Source: Flavobacteriales bacterium
Lineage (GTDB): Bacteria; Bacteroidota; Bacteroidia; Flavobacteriales_D; Crocinitomicaceae
NCBI GenBank assembly: GCA_947458985.1
Contig: CANHBA010000055.1
Span: 1-12,950, forward strand
Direction: 5' to 3'
Length of the DNA: 12,950 nt
Below are positions 1-5,965 of the stretch, in pieces (within the stretch, counting starts at the first letter, position 1; every line of letters begins with the position of its first letter). A program made the translations under genes and the position numbers. The notes below the pieces were generated by a model. That model did not search any database. It was given only the letters and a program-made list of their open reading frames with translations, and was not told where the DNA came from.

Positions 1-329
1 AAGGGCTTGATGCTTTGGGCAAAACCATACGCATCAGTATTGTAACCCACCTTCTCTCCGTTTTCAAAAGCAATGACATTGACAGCACCAATTTGGGACG
101 CGCTGTGGTCTAGGCGATTTAAAAAAGGAAGGACACTTTCTTTGTAAGGAAAAGTAACATTGAGTCCGGATAAGTTTTGATCGAAAATCGATAGAATCTC
201 TTCTATATCCTTCAATTCGAAATTGGAATACGTCGCAGTGATATTGTTTTTCTCAAAGTAGTCCTTGAAAAAAGAAGCCGAAAATGAATGCCCTAGTGTT
301 TTGCCTATGAGGCCGTAGTTTTTTGTCAT
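1..329 (-). CDS. aroE: Shikimate dehydrogenase, N-terminal part (cut by window edge)
   Basis: This enzyme reduces 3-dehydroshikimate to shikimate with NADPH in the cytoplasm, a step of chorismate and aromatic amino acid synthesis. Only the first 109 residues are present; the NADP-binding domain lies beyond the left edge. Visible family signatures are the opening GLIG (6-9), the shikimate-binding HSFS (14-17), NVTFPYK (57-63) with catalytic Lys63, IGAVN (80-84), and GYNTD (95-99) with the partner Asp99. The ATG at 329 directly precedes the conserved GLIG block, as expected for the family. The upstream same-strand gene stops 2 bp before this start, so aroE is very likely cotranscribed with the TonB-C-like genes. 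No separate promoter is visible. The identification is secure although the gene is incomplete. Confidence 0.95.
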   Translation of the reverse strand, partial: MTKNYGLIGKTLGHSFSASFFKDYFEKNNITATYSNFELKDIEEILSIFDQNLSGLNVTFPYKESVLPFLNRLDHSASQIGAVNVIAFENGEKVGYNTDAYGFAQSIKP

Positions 330-331
330 GT

Positions 332-745
332 TTATTGGATCGAAAAAATGATTGGCAAGCGAAAATACATCGCTACAGGCTGACCATTCAATAAACCTGG
401 CGACCATTTAGGCATGCTTCTGACCAAACGCAGTGCCTCTTTGTTGCACGGTGGGCAGTAGTCGCTTGCTCTGTCTATTGTGGCGCGCTCTACAATTCCT
501 TCTCTGTTCACCACAAACCTGACGAACACCTTGTTGTACATTTCGTTGTCGGTAAATCCGATGATGGAATCCATCCTGATGTTGTCAATGATATACCTTC
601 TTAACGAATCGGCTCCACCCGGAAATTCGGCGTCTTGTTCGACAATATCATAGATTTTATTGGTGTCGAGTTTTGTTATAGGCTCTTGGCCAAATGCAAA
701 TGCACTTAGACTGGATAGAAAAAGGAGGATGTAAACTTGTTTCAT
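332..745 (-). CDS. Small secreted TonB-C-terminal-domain-like protein with CPPC motif
   Basis: A 137-residue exported protein. Residues 1-19 form a Sec signal peptide (MKQVYILLFL start, AFAFGQ cleavage region). The rest resembles a single TonB C-terminal domain: EFPGG (40-44), a beta strand VFVRFVV (73-79), then EALRLVRSMPKWSPG (103-117) and a closing FRLPIIF. It lacks the N-terminal membrane helix and proline-rich linker of real TonB, so it is probably periplasmic and not a full energy transducer. C97-P-P-C100 sits just before the conserved helix. A longer reading upstream exists, but the ATG at 745 is chosen because it begins the signal peptide and overlaps the previous stop as TAATG. It lies between its two-domain relative and aroE in one apparent transcript. 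The function is unknown. Confidence 0.85.
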   Translation of the reverse strand: MKQVYILLFLSSLSAFAFGQEPITKLDTNKIYDIVEQDAEFPGGADSLRRYIIDNIRMDSIIGFTDNEMYNKVFVRFVVNREGIVERATIDRASDYCPPCNKEALRLVRSMPKWSPGLLNGQPVAMYFRLPIIFSIQ

Positions 746-1473
746 TATAAGCTGAGAATGATGGGGAGGCGAACAGATGAGCGGACATTTAGACCTGCAT
801 TCTGAGCGGGTTGCCATTTGGGCATGGCCTTTACAATACGCAAGACTTCGGCGTTACAAGGAGGACAAGATTCGCTTGCCTTTTCGATTTTAATATCGGT
901 TATACTTCCATCTTTTTCAACAACAAAGCTAACCACAATGCGTTCATCTAATTTTCCGAAGTCACCGCAGCCCGTAACACGGGAATTATAATTGTCATTT
1001 ATATATTTCATTTGGGCATCAAGACCTCCTGGAAATTCGGCCTCGACAAAGGCTTCGAAAGTAAAATCAATAGGAATACGAGCTGAAGTCAGCTGAGGCT
1101 TTCCATCTAATTTTGCTGGTGTCCAACGAGGCATACTTTCAACCAAGCGCAGGGCTTCTTTTTGGCAAGCCAAGCAATTAGCTGATGATTTTTCTACAAT
1201 TGCATTACTGATTGATCCGTCTTTTTCTAGGTCAAATCTGACGATTACTTTAGTATTGACTAATGGTTCGGTTGCGGTGTTCAATATGGAAGTTAAATCC
1301 ATGTTGTCACTGATATAAGTCTGAAGCTTTTCATATCCGCCTGAAAATTCGGCATCTTCCAAAGGGTCAATAAAAACTTCAGTGTCAAGAACTTCATCAT
1401 CGGGCACAACTACAGGCAATGTGCGGCATGCAGTGAGGCTTAACCCAAGAAGGATGATGAAAGTTGTTTTCAT
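745..1473 (-). CDS. Lipoprotein with two tandem TonB-C-like domains, each with CxxC
   Basis: A 242-residue predicted lipoprotein. The signal peptide ends in the lipobox LTAC with Cys16 as the lipidation site. Two TonB-C-like domains follow, at about 37-138 and 141-242. Domain 1 has EFSGG (42-46), VIVRFDLEKDG, the pair C100-L-A-C103, EALRLVESMPRW and RIPIDF. Domain 2 has EFPGG (146-150), IVVSFVVEKDG, C203-P-P-C206, EVLRIVKAMPKW and VRLPIIL. The arrangement looks like an internal duplication of the single-domain form encoded downstream. A reading extending upstream to 1581 would enter rsgA; the ATG at 1473 is preferred because it gives the lipobox signal and lies 4 nt after a TATGTTTG -7 box. 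It is the first gene of an apparent operon ending in aroE. A role in the cell envelope is likely, but the precise function is unknown. Confidence 0.85.
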   Translation of the reverse strand: MKTTFIILLGLSLTACRTLPVVVPDDEVLDTEVFIDPLEDAEFSGGYEKLQTYISDNMDLTSILNTATEPLVNTKVIVRFDLEKDGSISNAIVEKSSANCLACQKEALRLVESMPRWTPAKLDGKPQLTSARIPIDFTFEAFVEAEFPGGLDAQMKYINDNYNSRVTGCGDFGKLDERIVVSFVVEKDGSITDIKIEKASESCPPCNAEVLRIVKAMPKWQPAQNAGLNVRSSVRLPIILSL

Positions 1474-1501
1474 TGTACAAACATACAAATGTTTACCTTT
1501 A
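1473..1501 (+). promoter_or_regulatory. Promoter of rsgA-dtd
   Basis: TACCTTTA (1494-1501) matches TAnnTTTG except for the last base, with TTG at 1473-1475 placed 18 nt upstream as a -33 element. The -7 box ends 4 nt before the rsgA ATG. It overlaps the divergent promoter, so the two polymerase sites probably compete. Confidence 0.5.
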
Positions 1502-1511
1502 CAGGATGCAA
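1478..1511 (-). promoter_or_regulatory. Promoter of the two-domain TonB-C-like lipoprotein gene
   Basis: On the minus strand TATGTTTG (1485-1478) matches the Bacteroidota -7 consensus TAnnTTTG at every fixed position. A TTG at 1511-1509 lies 23 nt upstream, at the far edge of normal -33 spacing and inside the start of rsgA. The box ends 4 nt before the ATG, so the predicted transcript would begin at or next to the start codon. Confidence 0.5.
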
Positions 1512-2441
1512 GGGCTCGTTCTGAAATCGACTGGAAAATGGTATCAAGTTTTACTTGAAGACCAACAAATTGTGCAGGCAAGTATCCGCGGTAAATTGCG
1601 CTTGGAAGGACTCAAAACCACCAACCCAATTGCTGCTGGTGATCGCGTTATTATTGAAGCCGGCTCAGATGAAAGTTGGGCCATCCTTTCTGTTGAACCC
1701 CGCCACAACTACATTGTGCGCAAGGCCACCAATCTCAGCAAACAAATGCAAATTTTGGCCGCCAACGTAGACCGCGCTTATTTGGTAGTCACGCTCAAGT
1801 CTCCGGTCACACAAATTGCGTTTATCGACCGCTTTTTGGTAGCTGCAGAGTCTTTTCGAATCCCGACTACCCTACTTTTCAATAAAATCGACCTCTACGA
1901 CCAAGACGACCAAGACTACTTTGAAGCCTTGCAATATATCTATGGCAATTTAGGTTATCCGTGCCACGGCATTACTTCTGAAGACCCCAACACCATTGCT
2001 TTTCTTAGAGCTGAAATTGCCGGTAAGCAAGTCATGATTTCTGGCAACTCTGGCGTGGGCAAAACCACACTTGTCAATGGCCTTGACCCCAATTTAGACC
2101 TCCGCACCGGTGAAATTTCTAAAGCCCACGAACAAGGCAAGCACACCACCACTTTTGCCGAAATGCATGCGCTTTCGAGCGGCGGCTACATCATAGACAC
2201 ACCCGGTATTCGCGCATTTGGCTTGGTAGACCTCGAAAAAGAACACTACGCGCACTACTTTCCTGAAATGCGCGCGCTGTTGGGCGAGTGTCGCTTCAAC
2301 AACTGCAAGCACCTCAATGAACCGCATTGCGCTGTCAAAGCGGCAGTTGAAGAGGAACAAATTGCTGCCCACCGCTACCAAACCTATTTGCAGCTGATGC
2401 ACGAAGATGCCTCTGACCCCTACCGCAGAAGTGAATTTTAA
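1506..2441 (+). CDS. rsgA: Ribosome small subunit-dependent GTPase RsgA
   Basis: RsgA is a circularly permuted GTPase that checks and releases late 30S ribosomal subunit assembly intermediates. The 311-residue length is normal. An N-terminal OB fold (about 1-65) is followed by GTPase motifs in permuted order: G4 NKID (126-129), G1 GNSGVGKTT (180-188), the switch I HTTT (213-216) and G3 DTPG (231-234). A C-terminal zinc-binding module has C262, C267, H269 and C275. The reading could extend upstream to 1464, but the ATG at 1506 matches the usual MxGLVxKSTG opening and lies 4 nt after a -7-like box. dtd follows after 15 bp on the same strand, so the two are probably cotranscribed translation-quality genes. 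The call is secure. Confidence 0.97.
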   Translation: MQGLVLKSTGKWYQVLLEDQQIVQASIRGKLRLEGLKTTNPIAAGDRVIIEAGSDESWAILSVEPRHNYIVRKATNLSKQMQILAANVDRAYLVVTLKSPVTQIAFIDRFLVAAESFRIPTTLLFNKIDLYDQDDQDYFEALQYIYGNLGYPCHGITSEDPNTIAFLRAEIAGKQVMISGNSGVGKTTLVNGLDPNLDLRTGEISKAHEQGKHTTTFAEMHALSSGGYIIDTPGIRAFGLVDLEKEHYAHYFPEMRALLGECRFNNCKHLNEPHCAVKAAVEEEQIAAHRYQTYLQLMHEDASDPYRRSEF

Positions 2442-2456
2442 CATTTTATTGGAACC

Positions 2457-2909
2457 ATGAGAGTTGTTGTACAACGTGTTAAAAAAGCAGCTGTTGAAAT
2501 TGAAGGTCAATTAGTTGGCGACATTCAAGAAGGTTTACTTGTATTGTTAGGCATTGAACACGAGGATGGACATGACGACGCGAAGTACCTCATTCAAAAA
2601 TTGACTCAACTCCGGATTTTCTCCGATGCCGACGGTAAAATGAACCTCAGTATTCAAGACATTGGCGGCCAATTTTTAGTGGTGAGTCAGTTTACTTTGC
2701 ACGCCGGTACCCGCAAAGGAAACCGCCCAAGTTATATCAGGGCCGCACGCCCCGAACAAGCCATTCCGCTTTACGAGTACTTTGTTGCGGAGCTCCAAAA
2801 ATTGTCGGCATCCCAGGTACAAACAGGCCGTTTCGGGGCCGATATGCAAGTTTCATTGGTCAACGACGGGCCGGTAACCATCATTATGGATTCAAAAGGA
2901 GAGATTTAG
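2457..2909 (+). CDS. dtd: D-aminoacyl-tRNA deacylase
   Basis: DTD hydrolyses D-amino acids wrongly attached to tRNA, and also glycine from tRNA-Ala, keeping them out of protein synthesis. The 150-residue length is typical. The opening MRVVVQRV, the active-site segment SQFTL (77-81) with Thr80, and the NDGPVT segment carrying the Gly-cisPro pair (G138-P139) that enforces chirality are all present. The gene starts 15 bp after rsgA, with no promoter visible between them, and probably shares its transcript. It ends 5 bp before the stop of the convergent TonB-C-like gene, leaving no room for an intrinsic terminator. Confidence 0.97.
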   Translation: MRVVVQRVKKAAVEIEGQLVGDIQEGLLVLLGIEHEDGHDDAKYLIQKLTQLRIFSDADGKMNLSIQDIGGQFLVVSQFTLHAGTRKGNRPSYIRAARPEQAIPLYEYFVAELQKLSASQVQTGRFGADMQVSLVNDGPVTIIMDSKGEI

Positions 2910-2914
2910 CGTTA

Positions 2915-3352
2915 TTACTTCATGTTAAAGATGATTGGAATGCGTACCCATGTGCGCACAGGCCGACCGTTCTTTTGCCCTGGTTTCCACTTCGGCATGG
3001 CTTGAATAACTCTAATTGCCTCCTTATTACATGGTGGACAATAGGCAGAAGCAGATTCAACATGAACATGTGAAAGTGAACCGTCTTTTTCGACGACAAA
3101 TCTGACGACGATCCTGTTATTTTCTGAAAAATTTTTTTTTGCCGTCCATTTATCCACTTCGTCCCATTTAAGTTCTTTACCGATATACTTTGAAAGTTTA
3201 TCATATCCGCCCCTGAATTCAGGATCAATATCTGGTGCATCAGCGATATCTATGGTGTCATTTACTAGACTGTCTTTTGCTAAAGATGTGGGCACTTGAG
3301 AAAATGCGGCACTCGCAAAACAGATCGAAATAAAAAGGTGAGCTAATTTCAT
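2915..3352 (-). CDS. Small secreted TonB-C-terminal-domain-like protein with CPPC motif
   Basis: A 145-residue relative of the two proteins encoded at 332-1473. It has an N-terminal signal peptide (about 1-18, cleavage near AAFSQ), a short linker, EFRGG (45-49), IVVRFVVEKDG (81-91), C105-P-P-C108, EAIRVIQAMPKWKPG (111-125) and VRIPIIF near the end. There is no TonB membrane helix, so it is probably a free periplasmic domain. Within the coding strand a run of nine A (3140-3132) precedes a T run. The conserved blocks on both sides are in one frame, so the gene is intact as read. It stands alone on its strand between dtd and the toxin-antitoxin genes, separated from its relatives by rsgA-dtd. 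The function is unknown. Confidence 0.83.
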   Translation of the reverse strand: MKLAHLFISICFASAAFSQVPTSLAKDSLVNDTIDIADAPDIDPEFRGGYDKLSKYIGKELKWDEVDKWTAKKNFSENNRIVVRFVVEKDGSLSHVHVESASAYCPPCNKEAIRVIQAMPKWKPGQKNGRPVRTWVRIPIIFNMK

Positions 3353-3363
3353 TTGAAAGTAAT

Positions 3364-3387
3364 TTGAATTTAAAATTATTGAATTTA
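3364..3387. repeat. Short direct repeat TTGAATTTA (two copies)
   Basis: TTGAATTTA occurs at 3364-3372 and again at 3379-3387, a 15-bp period, in the AT-rich gap upstream of the TonB-C-like gene at 2915-3352. It could be a regulatory site, or chance in very AT-rich DNA. Confidence 0.25.
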
Positions 3388-3408
3388 TGTTTTGGTCCGT
3401 GTTTTTAC

Positions 3409-3439
3409 TTTGTTAAAAAGGGATTTGTACGTATTTTTG
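3409..3439 (+). promoter_or_regulatory. Promoter of the toxin-antitoxin operon
   Basis: TTTG (3409-3412), a 19-nt spacer and TATTTTTG (3432-3439) fit the Bacteroidota -33/-7 consensus at every fixed position. Transcription should start near 3444, giving a leader of roughly a dozen bases before the ATG at 3457. This is the best-formed promoter in the window. Confidence 0.7.
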
Positions 3440-3457
3440 CTTTATAATTTATACGTA
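3428..3457. promoter_or_regulatory. Candidate operator: TACGTAT-N16-ATACGTA inverted repeat
   Basis: A perfect 7-bp inverted repeat has arms at 3428-3434 and 3451-3457. Each arm contains the self-complementary hexamer TACGTA. One arm overlaps the -7 box and the other touches the antitoxin start codon, the expected placement for autorepression by an antitoxin or antitoxin-toxin complex. Confidence 0.5.
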
Positions 3458-3708
3458 TGAACACCAAGCTCACCCTTTCCATTGAAGAAAGTATCATCCT
3501 GAAAGCCAAAGCTTTTGCAAAAGAAAATGGCAAAAGCTTATCACAGCTTGTTGAAAATTACCTAAACTCTTTGGTTCAGTCTAAAAGTCAACGCCTTGAA
3601 GAACCTTCTGTACTTTACCAGTTAAAAGGTGCTTTCAAAGACCATGAAATTGGTGACTACAAAGAAGAACTTGCCAAGGCACTTGCTAAAAAATACCTTT
3701 CTGAATGA
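3457..3708 (+). CDS. DUF6364-like antitoxin
   Basis: An 83-residue protein. Its opening MNTKLTLSIEESIILKAK followed by AKENGKSLSQLVENYL resembles the DUF6364 antitoxins of Bacteroidota, which carry a ribbon-helix-helix type DNA-binding N-terminus (about 1-42). The charged C-terminal half (about 50-83) would wrap the partner toxin, as known for related antitoxins. The next gene, a PIN-domain protein, begins inside its stop codon through an ATGA overlap, a usual sign of translational coupling in toxin-antitoxin pairs. The gene has a strong consensus promoter and an inverted repeat over the start region, suggesting autoregulation. Family assignment is from recalled sequence resemblance; the pairing with a PIN toxin supports it. 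Confidence 0.85.
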   Translation: MNTKLTLSIEESIILKAKAFAKENGKSLSQLVENYLNSLVQSKSQRLEEPSVLYQLKGAFKDHEIGDYKEELAKALAKKYLSE

Positions 3709-4121
3709 AGTCAGTTTTAATAGATACAGATGTCTTGTTAGATTTCTATTTAGATCGCAAACCATTTTCTGAAGACAGCCTTCAACTTTTACTCAAATGT
3801 GAACAAAAACAATTTCGTGCGTTTGTAACTCCAGTCATTGTCGCCAATACTTATTACATTCTACGGAGACATGCAACGCATCATTATGTTGTCGAAAGAC
3901 TTCAAATTTTACTGAACACAATTTCCGTTTTAGCAATGGACCAAAAACAAGTGTTGGCAGCACTGGAATCCAAATTCACCGATTTTGAAGATGCGTTGCA
4001 ATATTTTTCTGCTGTCAACAGCAACAAGATAGATGCCATTATTACCCGCAATATCAAAGACTTCAAGAAATCCGCACTACCTGTATTTACTCCACAAGAA
4101 TATCTTGCAACCTTCTTATAG
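3705..4121 (+). CDS. PIN-domain toxin, VapC-like RNase
   Basis: A 138-residue PIN-domain protein, the expected toxin of the upstream antitoxin. PIN toxins are Mg-dependent ribonucleases that typically cut tRNA or rRNA. The N-terminal LIDTDVLLDF supplies Asp7 and Asp9, the central FEDALQ supplies Asp96, and IDAIITRN supplies Asp110, matching the acidic positions of the fold. The helix where many VapC proteins carry a conserved Glu reads TPVIVANTYYILRR and lacks an acidic residue; as I recall, this is common in the PIN_3-like subgroup of Bacteroidota. The ATG overlaps the antitoxin stop (ATGA). The gene ends 2 bp from the stop of the convergent Fic gene. RNase activity is inferred from the fold, not shown. 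Confidence 0.87.
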   Translation: MKSVLIDTDVLLDFYLDRKPFSEDSLQLLLKCEQKQFRAFVTPVIVANTYYILRRHATHHYVVERLQILLNTISVLAMDQKQVLAALESKFTDFEDALQYFSAVNSNKIDAIITRNIKDFKKSALPVFTPQEYLATFL

Positions 4122-4123
4122 CC

Positions 4124-5185
4124 CTACCCCGCCATCTCTAAATGGGCTTTCAATGAAGTCAACGCGTAGTCGACGACGAGCAGCTGAAAATCATTTGAAT
4201 CGTGGTGGAGCTGGACTTTTTCGAGCGCGTTGTAATAGGCAAATCTGCTTTTCTTTCCGCCTTTGATATTGACCGTTGTATAGCCGTGTTGCCATAAAAT
4301 GAGGTTCATGACCAAACGAGCCGTGCGGCCGTTGCCATCAATGAACGGATGAATAGTGACCAAACGCTCGTGCATTTCGGCGGCCAAAATAACGGGGTGT
4401 AAACGCCCAAGGTTTTGTTCGTAGAAAAGGAAGTAGTCTTCCATGAGTTTGTCGAGCAAATAAGGCGCTGGCGGCACATGCTGGCTACCTGATATCAGCA
4501 CAGGAACACTGCGGTATTTGCCGGCATGTTGGTCTTGTATGCCTTTAAAAATGAGTTGGTGTATTTGCTTGAGCACATTGCTATTCAAACGCATTTGATC
4601 TTGAACTAAATCTGTGATGAAATGAATAGCTTGCTGATGATTGACAGCTTCTAAATGCTCTTGCATGCTTTTACCACCAATGGTGATGCCTTCATTGATC
4701 ACCAAATGAGTTTCTTGCAGTGTGAGCGTATTGCCTTCAATCCGATTGGACTCATAGGTGTAGGCCGTATGAAAGTAACCTTGCATTTTTTCCAATTGCA
4801 GCGCATCTAGCGGTTTGGCTGTTTGCCACGCTTTCAAGAGTTCGTCTAGCTGCACTAGTTTTGTTTTGATTTTTTTGGAAGGATTAGCACTTTGAAAATC
4901 AGTATCTTTTAATAAAAAACCGACCCGCTCTTCGGCAAGGTGTAAAATTCGGGGTGCCAATTGCGGATAATGCTGGACAATTTGCACAATTTCTTGTGAT
5001 AAATAATGTGTCAGGACATCGCTGTGCGAAAGTTCTAGCGCAACTGCTAGTTTTTGAATCTGTAGTGCTGTAGGCTTGCGTTTACCCGCAAGAATACGAC
5101 TCATAAGGCTGGAGTCGATGCCAATTTGCTGTGCAATTTCATGCACTTTAAGGTCTTTTTGCTTGCAGATTTCTTGTAGATTCAT
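4124..5185 (-). CDS. Fic family protein with N-terminal HTH domain
   Basis: A 353-residue protein that probably transfers AMP, or another nucleotide-derived group, to a target protein. Residues about 10-60 form an XRE-like helix-turn-helix (KVHEIAQQIGIDSSLMSRIL, then a KRKPT turn), so the protein likely binds DNA. The Fic domain has a full catalytic motif, HPFIDGNGRTAR (279-290), with the active His279. Upstream of it S146-xxx-E150-G151 fits the inhibitory (S/T)xxxE(G/N) motif; its position N-terminal to the Fic core makes this a class II, self-inhibited Fic, so no separate antitoxin is needed. It follows the hydrolase gene by 36 bp but has promoter-like elements and an inverted repeat at its start, pointing to autoregulation. 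Targets cannot be told from sequence. Confidence 0.93.
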   Translation of the reverse strand: MNLQEICKQKDLKVHEIAQQIGIDSSLMSRILAGKRKPTALQIQKLAVALELSHSDVLTHYLSQEIVQIVQHYPQLAPRILHLAEERVGFLLKDTDFQSANPSKKIKTKLVQLDELLKAWQTAKPLDALQLEKMQGYFHTAYTYESNRIEGNTLTLQETHLVINEGITIGGKSMQEHLEAVNHQQAIHFITDLVQDQMRLNSNVLKQIHQLIFKGIQDQHAGKYRSVPVLISGSQHVPPAPYLLDKLMEDYFLFYEQNLGRLHPVILAAEMHERLVTIHPFIDGNGRTARLVMNLILWQHGYTTVNIKGGKKSRFAYYNALEKVQLHHDSNDFQLLVVDYALTSLKAHLEMAG

Positions 5186-5209
5186 ATCATGACTTTTTTT
5201 GTCATGATA
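5185..5209. promoter_or_regulatory. Candidate operator of the HTH-Fic gene (9-bp inverted repeat)
   Basis: TATCATGAC (5185-5193), seven T (5194-5200) and GTCATGATA (5201-5209) form a perfect 9-bp inverted repeat. It touches the Fic start codon and directly abuts the -7-like box. Each arm contains the palindrome TCATGA. The placement fits repression by the HTH domain of the Fic protein itself. Confidence 0.55.
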
Positions 5210-5239
5210 AATTTAATCATTTTAAACTTCCCGAGCAAA
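5208..5239 (-). promoter_or_regulatory. Promoter of the HTH-Fic gene
   Basis: On the minus strand TTTG (5239-5236), a 20-nt spacer and TAAATTTA (5215-5208) fit the -33/-7 pattern with one mismatch in the last base. The -33 element is inside the end of the hydrolase gene. The predicted start lies within the inverted repeat at 5185-5209. Confidence 0.45.
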
Positions 5240-5965
5240 AATCTCCATTACTTCCTCCCCTGCCTCCACATGCGCCATGTGCCCGCAATTAAGGAAATAG
5301 ACTTTTGTGCCAGCTATTTTAGCCTGAAGTTCTTCGACGCTCACCAACCGATCTAACTTCCCGTGAATGAAAATAAAGCGGTCGGGGTTGGCATTGACAA
5401 ATTCGGTGAAGTCAGTTCTTTCTCTCATAGCAAGTGCTGAAAAAGCAATGGCTTCTGAGGTCATACAATTTGCGTCTTGGATGAGTGCCTGAATAACTTG
5501 AGCTTGTTCAGTCGGGTTTGAAAACAAGTTAGGTATGGCTTCTCGGAGAAAATGCGACTTGGCTTCCGTAACAATGGATGCCACGCGCAGACGGTCTTGC
5601 TTTTTTTGTTCGGAGTCGGACCAACAGTTGGAGTTCAGTAGGATCAGTTTTTGAAAACCCTTCGATTGAGATAGTTCCAAACCAACGTACGCACCCATAG
5701 AATGCCCTACAATAGTATATTTCTCAATAGACAAATGATCCAAAACCCTTTGAACTTCTGTTGCCATTAATTGGATAGAAGGCGTGTTTAAAAGTTCAAA
5801 AGACCACCCATGCCCTGGTAAATCGATGCGAATTTGCTGAATAGGAAGGTCGCTAAGCGGAAGGTAGTCCCACATGGTGGAAGACTCTAAAAAGCCATGC
5901 AAGAAGACCCAAGCAGGGCCTTCGCCTTGTACAGTATAATGCAAACTAAACGGAAGATCAGGCAT
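5222..5965 (-). CDS. Alpha/beta hydrolase
   Basis: A 247-residue cytoplasmic alpha/beta-hydrolase fold enzyme. The oxyanion segment is HGF (23-25), the nucleophile elbow is GHSMG (87-91) with Ser89, the acid is probably Asp205 in HGKLD, and the catalytic His is His229 in CGHMAHVE, so the triad is complete. There is no signal peptide. The substrate cannot be deduced: the family covers esterases, C-C hydrolases, MenH-like lyases and others. The start overlaps the last 8 bp of the aminopeptidase gene (5958-5965), implying translational coupling and one transcript. The enzyme class is certain, the specific reaction is not. Confidence 0.92.
   Translation of the reverse strand: MPDLPFSLHYTVQGEGPAWVFLHGFLESSTMWDYLPLSDLPIQQIRIDLPGHGWSFELLNTPSIQLMATEVQRVLDHLSIEKYTIVGHSMGAYVGLELSQSKGFQKLILLNSNCWSDSEQKKQDRLRVASIVTEAKSHFLREAIPNLFSNPTEQAQVIQALIQDANCMTSEAIAFSALAMRERTDFTEFVNANPDRFIFIHGKLDRLVSVEELQAKIAGTKVYFLNCGHMAHVEAGEEVMEIFAREV

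Noticed and set aside
2094..2510. 138-residue minus-strand reading frame across the end of rsgA
   Set aside because: It is antisense to the GTPase and zinc-binding regions of rsgA, with no family resemblance or start signal.
2920..3240. 106-residue minus-strand frame inside the TonB-C-like gene, as a frameshift product
   Set aside because: The main frame contains conserved blocks both before and after the A run, so no frameshift is needed to explain the gene; the alternative frame has no motif.
3353..3456. Small gene or ncRNA in the AT-rich gap
   Set aside because: I see only the toxin-antitoxin promoter and a short direct repeat; no stable hairpin or start codon with a plausible frame.
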